This document shows positions 26,858 through 37,993 of a DNA stretch of 64,000 nucleotides, piece after piece; the stretch's first letter is position 1; the number at the start of each line of letters is the position of its first letter. The notes under the pieces are model-generated. The model was not told the origin of the DNA, searched no databases, and worked only from the letters and a program-made list of their open reading frames with translations. Position numbers and translations under genes: made by a program. The DNA is from Mycobacteriaceae bacterium (lineage in GTDB: Bacteria; Actinomycetota; Actinomycetes; Mycobacteriales; Mycobacteriaceae): positions 62,001 through 126,000 of the forward strand of contig JAQYQB010000026.1 in assembly GCA_028726465.1 (NCBI GenBank), in the 5' to 3' direction.

Positions 26858-27756
26858 AACCGGTGACGTTTTTCGGCGGCAAGGGCGGCGTCGGCAAGAC
26901 CACCCTGGCGGCCGCCGCGGCGTGGAAGGCCGCGCAGCAGCATTCGACGCTGTTGGTTTCGACGGACCCGGCGCACAACCTGGGGCACCTCTGGGACGTC
27001 TCGCTGGGCGATACCCCCACGCCAGTCGCCGACCGCCTCGACATCGTGGAGATCGACCCGGCCGAGGTCACGGAAAAACACCTGGCCGAGGTCCGGCACA
27101 CGATGCACAAGATGATGCCGGAGCGGCTGCACTCCCAGGTCAACCGGCACCTGGACCTGGCCCGGCAGTCACCGGGGACGCACGAATCCGCGCTGCTGGA
27201 GCGCATGGCGGACCTGGTCGATACCGACTACGAACGGATCATCTTCGATACCGCCCCCAGCGGCCACACCGCCCGCCTGGTGGAGCTGCCCGAAATTATG
27301 CAGGCCTGGACCGACGGGCTGTTGGAGCGGCGGGACCGTTCGGATCGTTTTAGCTCCCTGGTCCGCGGGCTCGGCGGGGAGGCCGGTTCCGAGCAGGTGG
27401 ATAAGCGCAACCAGGAGATCCGGAGCATCCTCTGGCGCCGCCGGGAGCGTTTCGTGCGGCTGCGGGCGACGTTGCAGCAGGACTCCGAGTTCTATCTGGT
27501 GCTAACCCCCGAGAGGCTCCCGGTGCTGGAAACCACCGAGTTTTATCACCAACTCCGGGACAGTGGGATGACCGTGGGCGGGGTTATCGTCAATCGCCGG
27601 TCACCGCAGGGGCAAGGCAGCTTTATGGAGGCCCGCCGGCGGGTCGAGGACGCGGCGCTTAGCGGCTTGGCGCTGCCAGTCCCGACCGTGGAGGTGCCGC
27701 TACTTCCCGCGGACGTCGGACCGGAGCAACTCGGCTTCATCGCGGAGCTGCTCTGA
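26848..27756 (+). CDS. ArsA/GET3-like ATPase
   Basis: 302-residue ATPase of the ArsA/GET3 family (arsenite-efflux or tail-anchor-targeting type). Deviant Walker A GGKGGVGKTT at residues 10-19, switch I STDPAHNL and DTAPSGHTARL are all present. It lacks the Cys triplet expected for arsenite binding, and no arsB, arsC or arsR is nearby, so arsenic resistance is unlikely. It overlaps the Cys-Cys protein gene by ten bases and therefore belongs to the cstA operon. Its 3' end overlaps panC antisense by 57 bases. Confidence 0.88.
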   Translation: MLLKPVTFFGGKGGVGKTTLAAAAAWKAAQQHSTLLVSTDPAHNLGHLWDVSLGDTPTPVADRLDIVEIDPAEVTEKHLAEVRHTMHKMMPERLHSQVNRHLDLARQSPGTHESALLERMADLVDTDYERIIFDTAPSGHTARLVELPEIMQAWTDGLLERRDRSDRFSSLVRGLGGEAGSEQVDKRNQEIRSILWRRRERFVRLRATLQQDSEFYLVLTPERLPVLETTEFYHQLRDSGMTVGGVIVNRRSPQGQGSFMEARRRVEDAALSGLALPVPTVEVPLLPADVGPEQLGFIAELL

Positions 27757-28518
27757 CTGGTACTCGTCCCAGTTCTTAAAGCCCACGCCCAGCGGCAGGC
27801 CGACGTTGTCGATAAGGCGTATTCCGCCCAGGGTGGCGGCGACGAGGAGGCGGGCATCGCCCTGCTCGGGCGCGGGGCCGAGGTCCTTGCCGCGTACGGC
27901 GACGTAGTCGGGATCCACGCCGGCGGAGTGAAGTACGGCCTCGGTGACCTCGAGGACGTGATCGGCGCCGGCTTCGGCCGCATGCGCCCCGGCGGTTAGC
28001 GCGGCGGAGATGGCGGTGGCCGCGGTGCGGTGCTCGGCGGGCAGGCGGGTATTGCGCAGGCTCATCGCCACGCCCTCGGCGGTGCGCACGGTGGGCACGC
28101 CGTGGAGGCGAGCCCCCAGGTGCAGGTCGCGCACGGCCTGGTTTAAGGCCAGGTGGTATTCGTAGTCCTTCTCCCCAACCACGACGTCGGAGGGGCGCAG
28201 CGCGCCGATGAGCGCCAGCGGCAGCGCGAGATCCTGAACGGGTTCCAGGCCCCGGTCGGGGGTCGGCACGGCGATGGTTTTTCCGTGCGGCCAGAGGGTC
28301 TCGGCATCGTAGCGCCAGACCACGTCGGCGTCGGGAGCCTCGCCTTCCCGCAGCGCGACGACCACGACGGCGGAGCGGATGGCGCGGGCCGCGCGGATGA
28401 GCGCCTGGTGGCCGGCGTGTACGCCGTCGCCGAGCATGACCAGCACAACGGGCCGGCCGGTCTTCGCGTAGGCGCTGCCAACCATGCGGATCTTGTCGAG
28501 ATCACTGGTATCTATCAT
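27700..28518 (-). CDS. panC: Pantothenate synthetase, divergent
   Basis: Joins pantoate and beta-alanine with ATP to make pantothenate. 272 residues. The nucleotidyl-transferase HxGH is present (HAGH in LGDGVHAGHQ), with GEKDYEY, a SLRNTRL segment equivalent to SSRN, and the C-terminal GGIRLIDN. The usual PTMGALHEGH context and several central blocks are altered, so it is more diverged than C. glutamicum PanC. Position (Rv3602c-like, next to the Rossmann gene) supports the call. The 5' end overlaps the Rossmann gene by 17 bases. Confidence 0.85.
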   Translation of the reverse strand: MIDTSDLDKIRMVGSAYAKTGRPVVLVMLGDGVHAGHQALIRAARAIRSAVVVVALREGEAPDADVVWRYDAETLWPHGKTIAVPTPDRGLEPVQDLALPLALIGALRPSDVVVGEKDYEYHLALNQAVRDLHLGARLHGVPTVRTAEGVAMSLRNTRLPAEHRTAATAISAALTAGAHAAEAGADHVLEVTEAVLHSAGVDPDYVAVRGKDLGPAPEQGDARLLVAATLGGIRLIDNVGLPLGVGFKNWDEYQSEQLRDEAELLRSDVRGK

Positions 28519-29092
28519 TACTCCCCCAGAATTCTAGGTCGATGTCCCCGCGCAATTCTGCCAGGCGGCGGGCATAGGTCAGGTAGGCGGGGTCGCCGTT
28601 GTATCCGGCGATGATCTGCCGCGCGCTCAGCGGCGTGTAGTCGTTGCCGCCGCCCTCCCGGGCGAGAATCTCGCGGAGCATCTCCCGCTTGTAGACTCCG
28701 GCGACGAAGTCGGGGCGGTCGGCATCGCTGAGCAGCATGTACTTCCCGTGAGACTCGAAGACCAGCAGGGTGGCGACGGTCTCGCCGAGCTCGTCGAGGG
28801 CGTCGACGGCCCAGGCCTCGTCGTCCACCGGGCAGACGGCGGCGACGATCGCGCCGCGGGTCTCCAGGGCATCGAGAGCCTGGGCCCCGCGGGTCAGGCA
28901 GGTGTGCATGACGATGGTGCCGGAGCGGACGATGCCGGCCGCCTCCTCAATGGCCGCCGGCAGCCGGTCCTCCTCGACCGCCAGGATGAGAGCCTCCGCG
29001 TCCGCGGCGTTGCCGACCTTGTGGCCGGCTTGGGCCAGGCGCTCGGCAAAGAGTTTTCCGGGGGCGGAGTCACCGATCACCCCGATGCGCAT
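28502..29092 (-). CDS. Rossmann-fold oxidoreductase-like protein (Rv3603c-like, DUF2520 type)
   Basis: 196 residues from ATG 29092: N-terminal dinucleotide-binding fold (MRIGVIGDSAPGKLFAERL) and a C-terminal helical part, as in the family that pairs a Rossmann domain with DUF2520. Always near panC in mycobacteria. A 6-phosphogluconate-dehydrogenase-like or ketopantoate-reductase-like role has been considered for such proteins but is not shown by the sequence. In-frame starts further upstream run into low-quality Arg-rich sequence and are rejected; GTG at about 29107 is possible. Confidence 0.75.
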   Translation of the reverse strand: MRIGVIGDSAPGKLFAERLAQAGHKVGNAADAEALILAVEEDRLPAAIEEAAGIVRSGTIVMHTCLTRGAQALDALETRGAIVAAVCPVDDEAWAVDALDELGETVATLLVFESHGKYMLLSDADRPDFVAGVYKREMLREILAREGGGNDYTPLSARQIIAGYNGDPAYLTYARRLAELRGDIDLEFWGSNDRYQ

Positions 29093-29109
29093 GCGCGGTG
29101 CGTCCACGA

Positions 29110-29814
29110 CTACTTGTTTTTCTTCATCTGGGCCATGAGCTGCGCGACGGAGACCGAGCCCTCGCGGTGAGCGTCCTGGCGGCGGCGACCGCGCTTTTCT
29201 TCCTTTGGCTTGCTCACTTCCGGATCCCCGCCGGAGTCCCAACGCACGGCCTGGAAGGAATCAGTCTGGAAGGTGGGTTCTTCCTTCTTTGGCTCCTGCT
29301 CTTCGGCTTCCTGCTTTTCCTTGATGATTTCCTCGAGCGGGGTCTCCTGCTGCGTCTGGTTGCCCAGGCGGCCGGCGATGGCGTCCTCCGAAGGCGCGCC
29401 GGCGGAGGTCTGCTTGAAGTTATCCTCGAGCTCCATGATGCGGCGGGCCTCGGCGCGCAGGGCGGCCGGTTCGTAGCCGAACTCGCGGCCCGAAAGGTCC
29501 TCCAGCTGCTTGCGGATGGTGCTCAGCTGCTCGCGGATTTCGGCGAGGATCTCCGGTTCCTCGGCGCTCTGCGCCTTCTCCAGCTCCGCCTGGTGGAGCT
29601 TCTCGCGGTAGGCGAGCTCGTCCTCGCTCTTCTGCGCCAGGCGGCGGTAGCGGGTAACGAGGAAGAACCCGACCACAGCGGCCCACAGAGCAGCAAGGAG
29701 TGCGATCTTTAGCGCGGCGTCGGAACCGGCAATGAGCATGACGATGCTGGCAATAATTGCGAGCACCACCAGCACTGCGAGCCCAATCTGGCCGCGATCG
29801 GTCTGGTTATTCAT
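29110..29814 (-). CDS. Membrane protein with coiled-coil tail (Rv3604c-like)
   Basis: 234 residues: two membrane helices near the N-terminus (about 9-28 and 34-52), then a long charged cytoplasmic region rich in Glu, Lys and Gln, likely coiled coil (about 55-110). A middle segment is Gln/Glu rich, and the end is basic (RGRRRQDAHREGSVSVAQLMAQMKKNK). Start MNNQTDRGQIG at 29814. It matches Rv3604c by position in the panC-fol block. No function known. Confidence 0.72.
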   Translation of the reverse strand: MNNQTDRGQIGLAVLVVLAIIASIVMLIAGSDAALKIALLAALWAAVVGFFLVTRYRRLAQKSEDELAYREKLHQAELEKAQSAEEPEILAEIREQLSTIRKQLEDLSGREFGYEPAALRAEARRIMELEDNFKQTSAGAPSEDAIAGRLGNQTQQETPLEEIIKEKQEAEEQEPKKEEPTFQTDSFQAVRWDSGGDPEVSKPKEEKRGRRRQDAHREGSVSVAQLMAQMKKNK

Positions 29815-29819
29815 GGGTA

Positions 29820-30290
29820 CTACTCTAACGCGTCCGATCCAGTTTCGGGCGGAGGGACTTCGCAGTATCGTTCCAAAACCACGCCGGCGATGGCCATGGC
29901 CAGCCCTCCCAGGGCGGAGGCCAACACGCCGGTCAGATCGTCGGAGGCAGCAGCCAGGCGACCGGCGTTGGGGATGACGTAGCAGGCGATGCCCGCGTAC
30001 GCGCCGCCGACGATGGTCCCGGTCCAGGCCGAGGCCTTCGCCACGAGCATGAACTGGGCGATGGTAAGCGGGTTCAGCTGGGTGCGGTCCAGGCCGATGC
30101 CGTCGTCGCTTTTGGCCTGCCGTACCTTCCAGGCCAGCCCTAAGCAGAGCACGGTCATGACCCACAAGGTGATGGACACCGTCACGGGGATGGACAGCAT
30201 GGAGCCGTAGAAGCGAGCGGTGAGGATCGCGGCCGCGGCGGCCACGAAGAGCCCTACCCCGATGAGCGTTCCGATGGAGGTGCGTTTCAC
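29820..30290 (-). CDS. DUF3180 membrane protein
   Basis: 156 residues with four predicted membrane helices (two N-terminal, two near 85-135 including TGTIVGGAYAG), as in the DUF3180 family (Rv3605c). Starts with GTG at 30290 directly after the folK stop with no gap, so it is coupled to folate genes. Function unknown. Confidence 0.82.
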   Translation of the reverse strand: MKRTSIGTLIGVGLFVAAAAAILTARFYGSMLSIPVTVSITLWVMTVLCLGLAWKVRQAKSDDGIGLDRTQLNPLTIAQFMLVAKASAWTGTIVGGAYAGIACYVIPNAGRLAAASDDLTGVLASALGGLAMAIAGVVLERYCEVPPPETGSDALE

Positions 30291-30758
30291 TTAGCGTTCC
30301 TTGATCTCAGCGACCTCGGCCGGTTCCAGCTTCGCGACCAGCTCGCGGACGGGCGCGCCGTTCAGGGTGGCACCCGGGTCGGCCGCCAGCCACGGGACTA
30401 AGACGAAGGCGCGCTCGTGGGCGTACGGGTGCGGCACGGTCAGCTCGGGATCGTCGCTGGTATAGCCGGCGATGTCGACAATGTCGACGTCCAGGGTGCG
30501 CGGGCCCCAGTGGCGGATGCGCTGGCGGTCGGCGGCCTGCTCTAGCTCCTGGCCGCGGCGCAGCAGCTCGATCGGGCTGTCCGCGACGTCGACGATGAGC
30601 ACCGCGTTGAGAAATTCGTCCTGGTCGGTAACGCCCCACGGCGGGGTGGAATAGATGGGCGAGGCCGCCACCGTCTCCGCCGCGAATTCGTCGAAGACGG
30701 TCTGCAAGAGCTTTTCCCGGTCGTCCAGGTTGGAGCCGATGGATAGTACCGCGCGCAT
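30291..30758 (-). CDS. folK: 6-hydroxymethyl-7,8-dihydropterin pyrophosphokinase
   Basis: Transfers pyrophosphate from ATP to hydroxymethyl-dihydropterin in folate synthesis. 155 residues with LSIGSNLDDRE, SPIYSTPPWG, the RHWGPRTLDVDIVDI Mg-binding signature and VPHPYAHERAFVL. Start shares bases with the folB stop (TAATG). Part of folE-folP-folB-folK. Confidence 0.95.
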   Translation of the reverse strand: MRAVLSIGSNLDDREKLLQTVFDEFAAETVAASPIYSTPPWGVTDQDEFLNAVLIVDVADSPIELLRRGQELEQAADRQRIRHWGPRTLDVDIVDIAGYTSDDPELTVPHPYAHERAFVLVPWLAADPGATLNGAPVRELVAKLEPAEVAEIKER

Positions 30759-31129
30759 TAGCCCCTCCGGATCGTCTTCTTCGAGCGCCGGGCGACGACG
30801 GCGACGTCACCGAAGTTGCGCTCGATGGGCGCCTGCGGCTTATGCACGGTCACCTCGACGGCGAAGAGCTGCTCGTAGGATTGCATGGCGGCGTCGGCGA
30901 TGCGGGAGGCGACGGTCTCGATGAGATCGTAGGGCTCGCCCTCGACGAACCCGGCGGCGAGATCCGCCAGTTCCGCGTAGTTGATGGTCTCGGCCAGGTC
31001 ATCGTTCGGGCTGAAGCTTAACCAGCAGGTGATATCGACGAGGAACTTCTGCCCGTCCCGCTTTTCGTGGTCGAAGACCCCGTGGTAGCCGTAGCACTCG
31101 AGGCCGGTCAGCTCAATGCGGTCAGCCAT
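30758..31129 (-). CDS. folB: Dihydroneopterin aldolase
   Basis: Cleaves dihydroneopterin to hydroxymethyl-dihydropterin. 123 residues from ATG 31129, starting MADRIELTGLECYGYHGVFDHEK, the family hallmark; later VHKPQAPI is the conserved active-site loop. Linked on both sides by TAATG overlaps to folP and folK. Confidence 0.95.
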   Translation of the reverse strand: MADRIELTGLECYGYHGVFDHEKRDGQKFLVDITCWLSFSPNDDLAETINYAELADLAAGFVEGEPYDLIETVASRIADAAMQSYEQLFAVEVTVHKPQAPIERNFGDVAVVARRSKKTIRRG

Positions 31130-31989
31130 TAGTTCCCCTGGTAGTCCGCGCCGAGCTTCCAGGCGGCGGCGACATCGACGGCGTCGCGGGAGACGGCCAC
31201 CTCGTGCACGCGCACGCACCACGCGCCCAGCTGGGCGGACAGCGCGGTGACGGCGGCGGTGGCGGGGTCGGCTTCCTGCGGGCCGGCCGGCAGGTCGCGG
31301 TTTTTCCGGATGCCGGTCAGGAAACGCTTCCGGGAGGCGCCTACGAGCACCGGGTAAGGCCCGTCGATGAATTCGGGCAGGGCTTTCAGTAGTGCCCAGT
31401 TGTCCTGCGGGGTCTTGGCGAAGCCCAGGCCCGGGTCAATGCTGATGTTGTTTTCTTTCACGCCGGCCTGCAGCGCCTGCTCGACCAGGTCGTCCAAGAC
31501 GTTGTGCACATCGCGCACGACGTCCCCGCCGTGGTCAGCCGCGCCCGCGGCGTCGCCGAAGCGGACGGTGCGCCAGTGCATTAGGCACACGGGCAGGTCA
31601 GTCTCCCCCATCACGCGGAACATGTCCGGATCGGCCAGGCCGCCGGAGACGTCGTTGAGCAGATCCACGCCAGCCTCGGCGGAGGCGGCCGCCACGCTGG
31701 CGCGCATGGTGTCCACGGAGGTAAGGATCCCGTCTTCGTGGAGGGCCTTGATCACCGGGGTGACGCGGTCGCGCTCAACCTCCGCGTCCACGCGGGTAGC
31801 CCCCGGGCGGGTGGACTCGCCGCCGACGTCGATGATGTCCGCGCCCTGGGCCACGAGCTCGTGGGCGTGCGCGATGGCGTCGTCGACGGCCAGCCACTTG
31901 CCACCGTCGGAAAAGGAATCCTCGGTTACGTTAACAATCCCCATGACCAGCGTGCGGTCGGTCGGGGCGGACAGATCTGCAATCGACAT
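31129..31989 (-). CDS. folP: Dihydropteroate synthase
   Basis: Joins para-aminobenzoate to the pterin pyrophosphate; target of sulfonamides. 286 residues with both signatures: GIVNVTEDSFSDGG and DVGGESTRPGA, plus NDVSGG and the C-terminal VHEVAVSRDAV phosphate-binding segment. The loop LVGASRKRF is intact. No obvious resistance insertion. Start ATG 31989. Confidence 0.95.
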   Translation of the reverse strand: MSIADLSAPTDRTLVMGIVNVTEDSFSDGGKWLAVDDAIAHAHELVAQGADIIDVGGESTRPGATRVDAEVERDRVTPVIKALHEDGILTSVDTMRASVAAASAEAGVDLLNDVSGGLADPDMFRVMGETDLPVCLMHWRTVRFGDAAGAADHGGDVVRDVHNVLDDLVEQALQAGVKENNISIDPGLGFAKTPQDNWALLKALPEFIDGPYPVLVGASRKRFLTGIRKNRDLPAGPQEADPATAAVTALSAQLGAWCVRVHEVAVSRDAVDVAAAWKLGADYQGN

Positions 31990-31994
31990 GGTTT

Positions 31995-32559
31995 CTAGCT
32001 CCGGATAAGGCTCATGACCTCAGCGCGTGAGGCCGCGTTGGTTTTGAACCCGCCGCGCACGGCGGAAGTCGTGGTGGTCGCGCCCGGCTTGCGGATGCCC
32101 CGCATGGCCATGCACAGGTGCTCGCACTCGATGACCACGATAACCGACTGCGCACCCAGGGTATCGGTCAGCGCGTCGGCGATTTGGGTGGTCAGGCGCT
32201 CCTGCACCTGGGGGCGCTTGGCGTACATATCCGCCAGGCGGGCCAGCTTGGACAGGCCGGTGACGTGCCCGTCCTTGCCGGGGATATAGCCGATGTGGGC
32301 CACGCCGTAGAAGGGCACCAGGTGGTGCTCGCAGGTGGAATAAATCGGGATATCGCGCACCAGGACCAGCTCTTCGTGGTTCTCGGCGAAGGTCTTGTGC
32401 AGTACCTCGGTGGGATCCACGTGCAGGCCGGCGAAGATCTCCGCATAGGAGCGGGCCACGCGGGCCGGGGTCTCTTGCAGGCCCTCGCGGTCCGGGTCTT
32501 CGCCCACGGCGAGGAGGAGTTCGCGGATAGCCGCCTCTGCGCGCGGTTGGTCGAAGGAA

Positions 32560-32567
<8 letters not shown>
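31995..32567 (-). CDS. folE: GTP cyclohydrolase I
   Basis: First step of folate synthesis: GTP to dihydroneopterin triphosphate. 190 residues from ATG 32567 ([11 protein letters not shown]). Zinc ligands are in [12 protein letters not shown] and [12 protein letters not shown]. Its start overlaps the ftsH stop by eight bases, so it is coupled to ftsH. In-frame sequence further upstream is shadow within ftsH. Confidence 0.96.
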
Positions 32568-34635
<2,068 letters not shown>

Positions 34636-34647
34636 CAAGGAATAAGT

Positions 34648-36156
34648 CTAGTTGTTGCTGTAGACACTGGGGTGCAGGGTGCCCACGAACGGCAGGTCGC
34701 GGTAGCGCTCGGCGAAGTCGAGGCCGTAGCCGACCACGAACTCGTTCGGGATGTCGAAGCCGACGTCGAACAGGTCCAGCTTGGCCTTGACGACCTCCGG
34801 CTTGCGCAGCAGGGAGACCACCTGCAGGGACTTCGGGTTGCGGTTTTGCAGGTTGCCGATGAGCCAGGACAGGGTCAGGCCGGAGTCGATGATGTCTTCG
34901 ACGATGAGCACGTCGCGATCCGCGATGTCCCGGTCCAGGTCCTTGAGGATGCGCACCACGCCAGAGGAGGAGGTGGAGTTGCCGTAGGAAGAAACAGCCA
35001 TGAATTCCAGCTGGGCCGGGATGGACAGCGCCCGGGAGAAGTCCGTCAGGAAATAGGCCGCGCCCTTGAGCACGCAGACCAGCAGCAGCTCGTCCTCGGC
35101 GTCGCGGTAGTGTACGGAGACCTTGTCGGCCATTTCCTGGACGCGACGGGCGATGTTGTCTTCGGAGAGGAGGACCGCTTCCACATCGGAGCCGTACCGC
35201 TTATCCGGCACGGAGTAGTCCTTGGCCTCGTGCAGAGTCATGGTGGGGTGACCTTTCTTCTTCGCTTCTACCAGTGACAGTTTGCCACCTTGGCGCACCA
35301 CTTCCAAGCTCTGCACCGCCACCGGACCCTGGCCGCGCCAGTCGGTGCACAGCTTGTCGATACCCCGGATGGCCGCCCGGCTCACCGGCACGCCGTGTGC
35401 GTTCAGCCAGCCGGCTATCGCCCGGCGCCGCTGCGGCTCGGCCAGCGCGGCCAGCTCCGCGCAGTCGTCGGTTAAGCGATCCGGGCTCAGCAGCGCGTCG
35501 TCGGCGGCGGCGTCCGCGGCCGCCTGGGCCAGCGCCGGGGTGGGATCTCCGCCGATGATGTCGCGCAGCAACGGCAGGACCTGGGTGCGGATGGCCACGC
35601 GGCGGAAGCGGGCATCGGCGTTCTGCGGATCCTGCCAGGGGGTATAGCCCAGCTCCCGGCAGGCGCCCTCGGTGTCGGCGCGGCGCACGCCCAACAGCGG
35701 ACGCCAGACGTTGTTTTCCACCTTTCGCATTCCCGTCACCTTGCCACGCAGGGCCCCCAGCAGCAGGGTTTCCGCCTGGTCGTCGGCGGTGTGGGCGACC
35801 AGGACGGGCCGTTGGGCGCCCAGCGCCTGATACCGCGCGAGCCGCGCGGCGGCCTCGGTGGGCTCGGCAACCTCGACGGAGATGACCTTCCCGGCCACGC
35901 CCAACTGGCGGGCGGCCTCCACCGCGCGTTCGGAGACTTCCCGCGAGCCGGATTGCAGGCCGTGGTCGACGGAGACGGCGGTGATTTTGTTCTTGTGCTC
36001 TCCGTACTCGGCCGCCAGGGCGGCGGTGAGGGCGAATGAATCGGCCCCGCCGGACAGCCCGACGGTCACAGGGGGATAGCCCTCCACGAAGGGCCGCACC
36101 GCGGTGCGGCAGGCCAGAAAGTGCGGGGATTTCCGCGGCCAGAAGGGCTCGGTCAT
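34648..36156 (-). CDS. tilS-hpt: Fused tRNA(Ile)-lysidine synthase / hypoxanthine phosphoribosyltransferase
   Basis: One uninterrupted 502-residue frame. Residues 1-300 are TilS: PP-loop [46 protein letters not shown]; it makes lysidine in tRNA-Ile2. Residues 306-502 are a complete Hpt ([24 protein letters not shown] loop [29 protein letters not shown]), which salvages purines. The genes are separate in M. tuberculosis and C. glutamicum; Listeria has a known TilS/HprT fusion. An in-frame ATG at 35241 ([12 protein letters not shown]) could also give separate Hpt of 197 residues, but its ribosome site (AAGG) is weak. Confidence 0.9.
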   Translation of the reverse strand: MTEPFWPRKSPHFLACRTAVRPFVEGYPPVTVGLSGGADSFALTAALAAEYGEHKNKITAVSVDHGLQSGSREVSERAVEAARQLGVAGKVISVEVAEPTEAAARLARYQALGAQRPVLVAHTADDQAETLLLGALRGKVTGMRKVENNVWRPLLGVRRADTEGACRELGYTPWQDPQNADARFRRVAIRTQVLPLLRDIIGGDPTPALAQAAADAAADDALLSPDRLTDDCAELAALAEPQRRRAIAGWLNAHGVPVSRAAIRGIDKLCTDWRGQGPVAVQSLEVVRQGGKLSLVEAKKKGHPTMTLHEAKDYSVPDKRYGSDVEAVLLSEDNIARRVQEMADKVSVHYRDAEDELLLVCVLKGAAYFLTDFSRALSIPAQLEFMAVSSYGNSTSSSGVVRILKDLDRDIADRDVLIVEDIIDSGLTLSWLIGNLQNRNPKSLQVVSLLRKPEVVKAKLDLFDVGFDIPNEFVVGYGLDFAERYRDLPFVGTLHPSVYSNN

Positions 36157-36158
36157 GG

Positions 36159-37421
36159 CTAGTACTGGGCCAGGATGCTGGTCAGCGCGTCCTGGTTGGC
36201 GCGGGCCGAGAGCAGCTCGCCGTCGTTGGTCAGCAGGGCGAAAGCGTAGATGCGGCCGGACTGGCCCTGGGCGGTGCCGGCCAGGGCGGCGGTGCCCGTG
36301 AGCGTGCCGGTCTTGGCGCGCACGTAGCCCTTGCCGGCGCGGTCGCCGTAGCGCTCGTAGAGGGTGCCCTCCCCGCCGGCGACCGGCAGGTAGGTCAGCA
36401 GCGGGCGCAGGCTATCGTCCTCGGCAGCGCGCTCGACCAGGTGGGCCAGCAGCTGGGCGGACAGGCGGTTATCCGGCGACAGCCCGGAATTGTCCTCCAG
36501 GTGCGCCCCGCTCAGGTCGTAGCCGGCTTCGCGCAGGACCTCGAAGGTGGCCTCGACCGCGCCGGTGAAGCTGGCCGGCTTGCCCTGGTGGAGGGCGAGC
36601 TCGCGGGCGATCGCCTCGGCGGCGACGTTGTCGGAGTGCTTGACCATCTGCTCGGCGCGCAGCGACAGCGGCTCGGATTCGATGGTGGCGGCGACCTGCG
36701 CGCCTTCTGGGGCGCTGCCTTCGCCGGCCTCCGCCCCGAGGCGATCGGCCAGCTGCTGGGCGACGTCGTGGGCGGGCTGGTGGCTGCGCGGGACGTCGCC
36801 CTCGGTGGTACCCAGGCGCCCGCCGTAGAGCATGGACGGCTGCATGGGGGCGACGTAGCCTTCGTCCACGTTGGCCGAGTCCCAACCGGCGGCCTGCTCG
36901 GGGCCGGACCAGACGGAGTTGTCGATCAGCACGCGGGAGGCGCTGCCGATTTCCTCGGCCGCGCGGTCCAGCTGCTCGTGAGTGATCCACACGTCGCCGG
37001 CGGATTTAATGATGACGTCGTCGCCGGCGCGGACGATATCGGTGCGCAGCCGCTCGTTTTCATCCAGGGCCAGGGTGGCCGCCGCCGTGGTCAGCACCTT
37101 GGTAGTCGAGGCGGGCACGAGGGCTTTGCCCGCGTCCTTTTCCCACAGCACCGCGCCATCGGTGGTGTCGATGATTTGGGCGCCGTAATTGCCCAGGTCT
37201 TCCTTGTCCAGCGCCTCGATTTCGCCGACCAGCGCGGCCGCGTCAATATCCTCCGGGGTGGCCGGGGTGAGCGCGTCGTCGGGGGCGGAGACGGCAAACG
37301 CCTCGCCGTGGTCCAAGTCGCTGTAGGCCTGCTGCACCGTGATGCCTACCGCCGCAGTCGTGCCTACCGCGGCGGCGGTGACCACCGCAGCGAGGGTCCA
37401 CCACACATGTTTTGCCTTCAT
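36159..37421 (-). CDS. dacB: D-alanyl-D-alanine carboxypeptidase/endopeptidase, S13 (PBP4) family
   Basis: Exported penicillin-binding protein trimming peptidoglycan peptides. 420 residues: N-terminal signal/anchor (about 7-30), then the three active-site motifs SxxK (PASTTKV), SxN (KHSDNVA) and KTG (AKTGTLTG). The large inserted region between the first two motifs is typical of S13. Equivalent to Rv3627c, upstream of tilS by two bases. TAGGGT (37435-37430) lies eight bases before the ATG, so it may be leaderless. Confidence 0.92.
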   Translation of the reverse strand: MKAKHVWWTLAAVVTAAAVGTTAAVGITVQQAYSDLDHGEAFAVSAPDDALTPATPEDIDAAALVGEIEALDKEDLGNYGAQIIDTTDGAVLWEKDAGKALVPASTTKVLTTAAATLALDENERLRTDIVRAGDDVIIKSAGDVWITHEQLDRAAEEIGSASRVLIDNSVWSGPEQAAGWDSANVDEGYVAPMQPSMLYGGRLGTTEGDVPRSHQPAHDVAQQLADRLGAEAGEGSAPEGAQVAATIESEPLSLRAEQMVKHSDNVAAEAIARELALHQGKPASFTGAVEATFEVLREAGYDLSGAHLEDNSGLSPDNRLSAQLLAHLVERAAEDDSLRPLLTYLPVAGGEGTLYERYGDRAGKGYVRAKTGTLTGTAALAGTAQGQSGRIYAFALLTNDGELLSARANQDALTSILAQY

Positions 37422-37461
37422 CGCCTAATACCCTACCCCGGGCGCACGCTAGGATGTTCAC

Positions 37462-37467
37462 TAGAAT
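37462..37467 (+). promoter_or_regulatory. -10 box of ppa
   Basis: TAGAAT, about 40 bases before the ppa start, leaving a leader of about 32 bases that includes a GGAGG site (37496-37501 region). Confidence 0.5.
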
Positions 37468-37506
37468 CAATACCGGCAATTTGCATTTCTTTCATGGAGG
37501 TACAAC

Positions 37507-37983
37507 GTGAGCGTTGAAGTAACCATCGAGATCCCGAAGGGCTCCCGCAACAAGTACGAGGTGGACCACGAGACTGGGAAGATCTACCTGGATCGCTACC
37601 TGTTCACTCCGATGGCCTACCCGGCGGACTACGGCTTCATCGACCACACCCTGGGCGAGGACGGCGATCCGCTCGACGCTCTGGTCCTGCTGCCGGAGCC
37701 GGTCTTCCCGGGCGTCATCGTGGAAGCCCGCATCGTCGGCGTGTTCAAGATGACCGACGAGGCCGGCGGGGACGACAAGCTGCTGACCGTGGTCGATGAC
37801 CCGCGCTGGGAGCGCTACCAGGACATCGACGACGTCGAGCAGCACATCAAGGACGAGATCGAGCACTTCTTCACCCGCTACAAGGACCTGGAGCCGAACA
37901 AGGAGGTCACCGGTTCCGGCTGGGGCAACAAGGAAGAGGCGGAGAAGATCCACGCCGCCGCTATCGAGCGCTACCAGGGTTAG
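37507..37983 (+). CDS. ppa: Inorganic pyrophosphatase
   Basis: Hydrolyses pyrophosphate, pulling biosynthetic reactions forward. 158 residues; family I with the [10 protein letters not shown] signature (DxDPxD), [11 protein letters not shown] and [11 protein letters not shown] start with ATGGAGG in front. Divergent from dacB, as in M. tuberculosis. Confidence 0.97.
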   Translation: MSVEVTIEIPKGSRNKYEVDHETGKIYLDRYLFTPMAYPADYGFIDHTLGEDGDPLDALVLLPEPVFPGVIVEARIVGVFKMTDEAGGDDKLLTVVDDPRWERYQDIDDVEQHIKDEIEHFFTRYKDLEPNKEVTGSGWGNKEEAEKIHAAAIERYQG

Positions 37984-37993
37984 TCCTTAAACT

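Noticed and set aside
26848..27756. Arsenic resistance locus
   Set aside because: Only an ArsA-like ATPase is present; the arsenite-binding Cys are absent and there is no arsB, arsC or arsR. The operon partner is CstA.
34648..34653. Leaderless TTG start of ftsH at 34638
   Set aside because: TAGACT at the tilS-hpt stop has fitting spacing to TTG, but ATG follows immediately and the family begins MKNQK. Kept as an alternative only.
36159..37421. Beta-lactamase
   Set aside because: SxxK, SxN and KTG are present, but the length, the large insert after the first motif and the position next to ppa fit an S13 D,D-peptidase.
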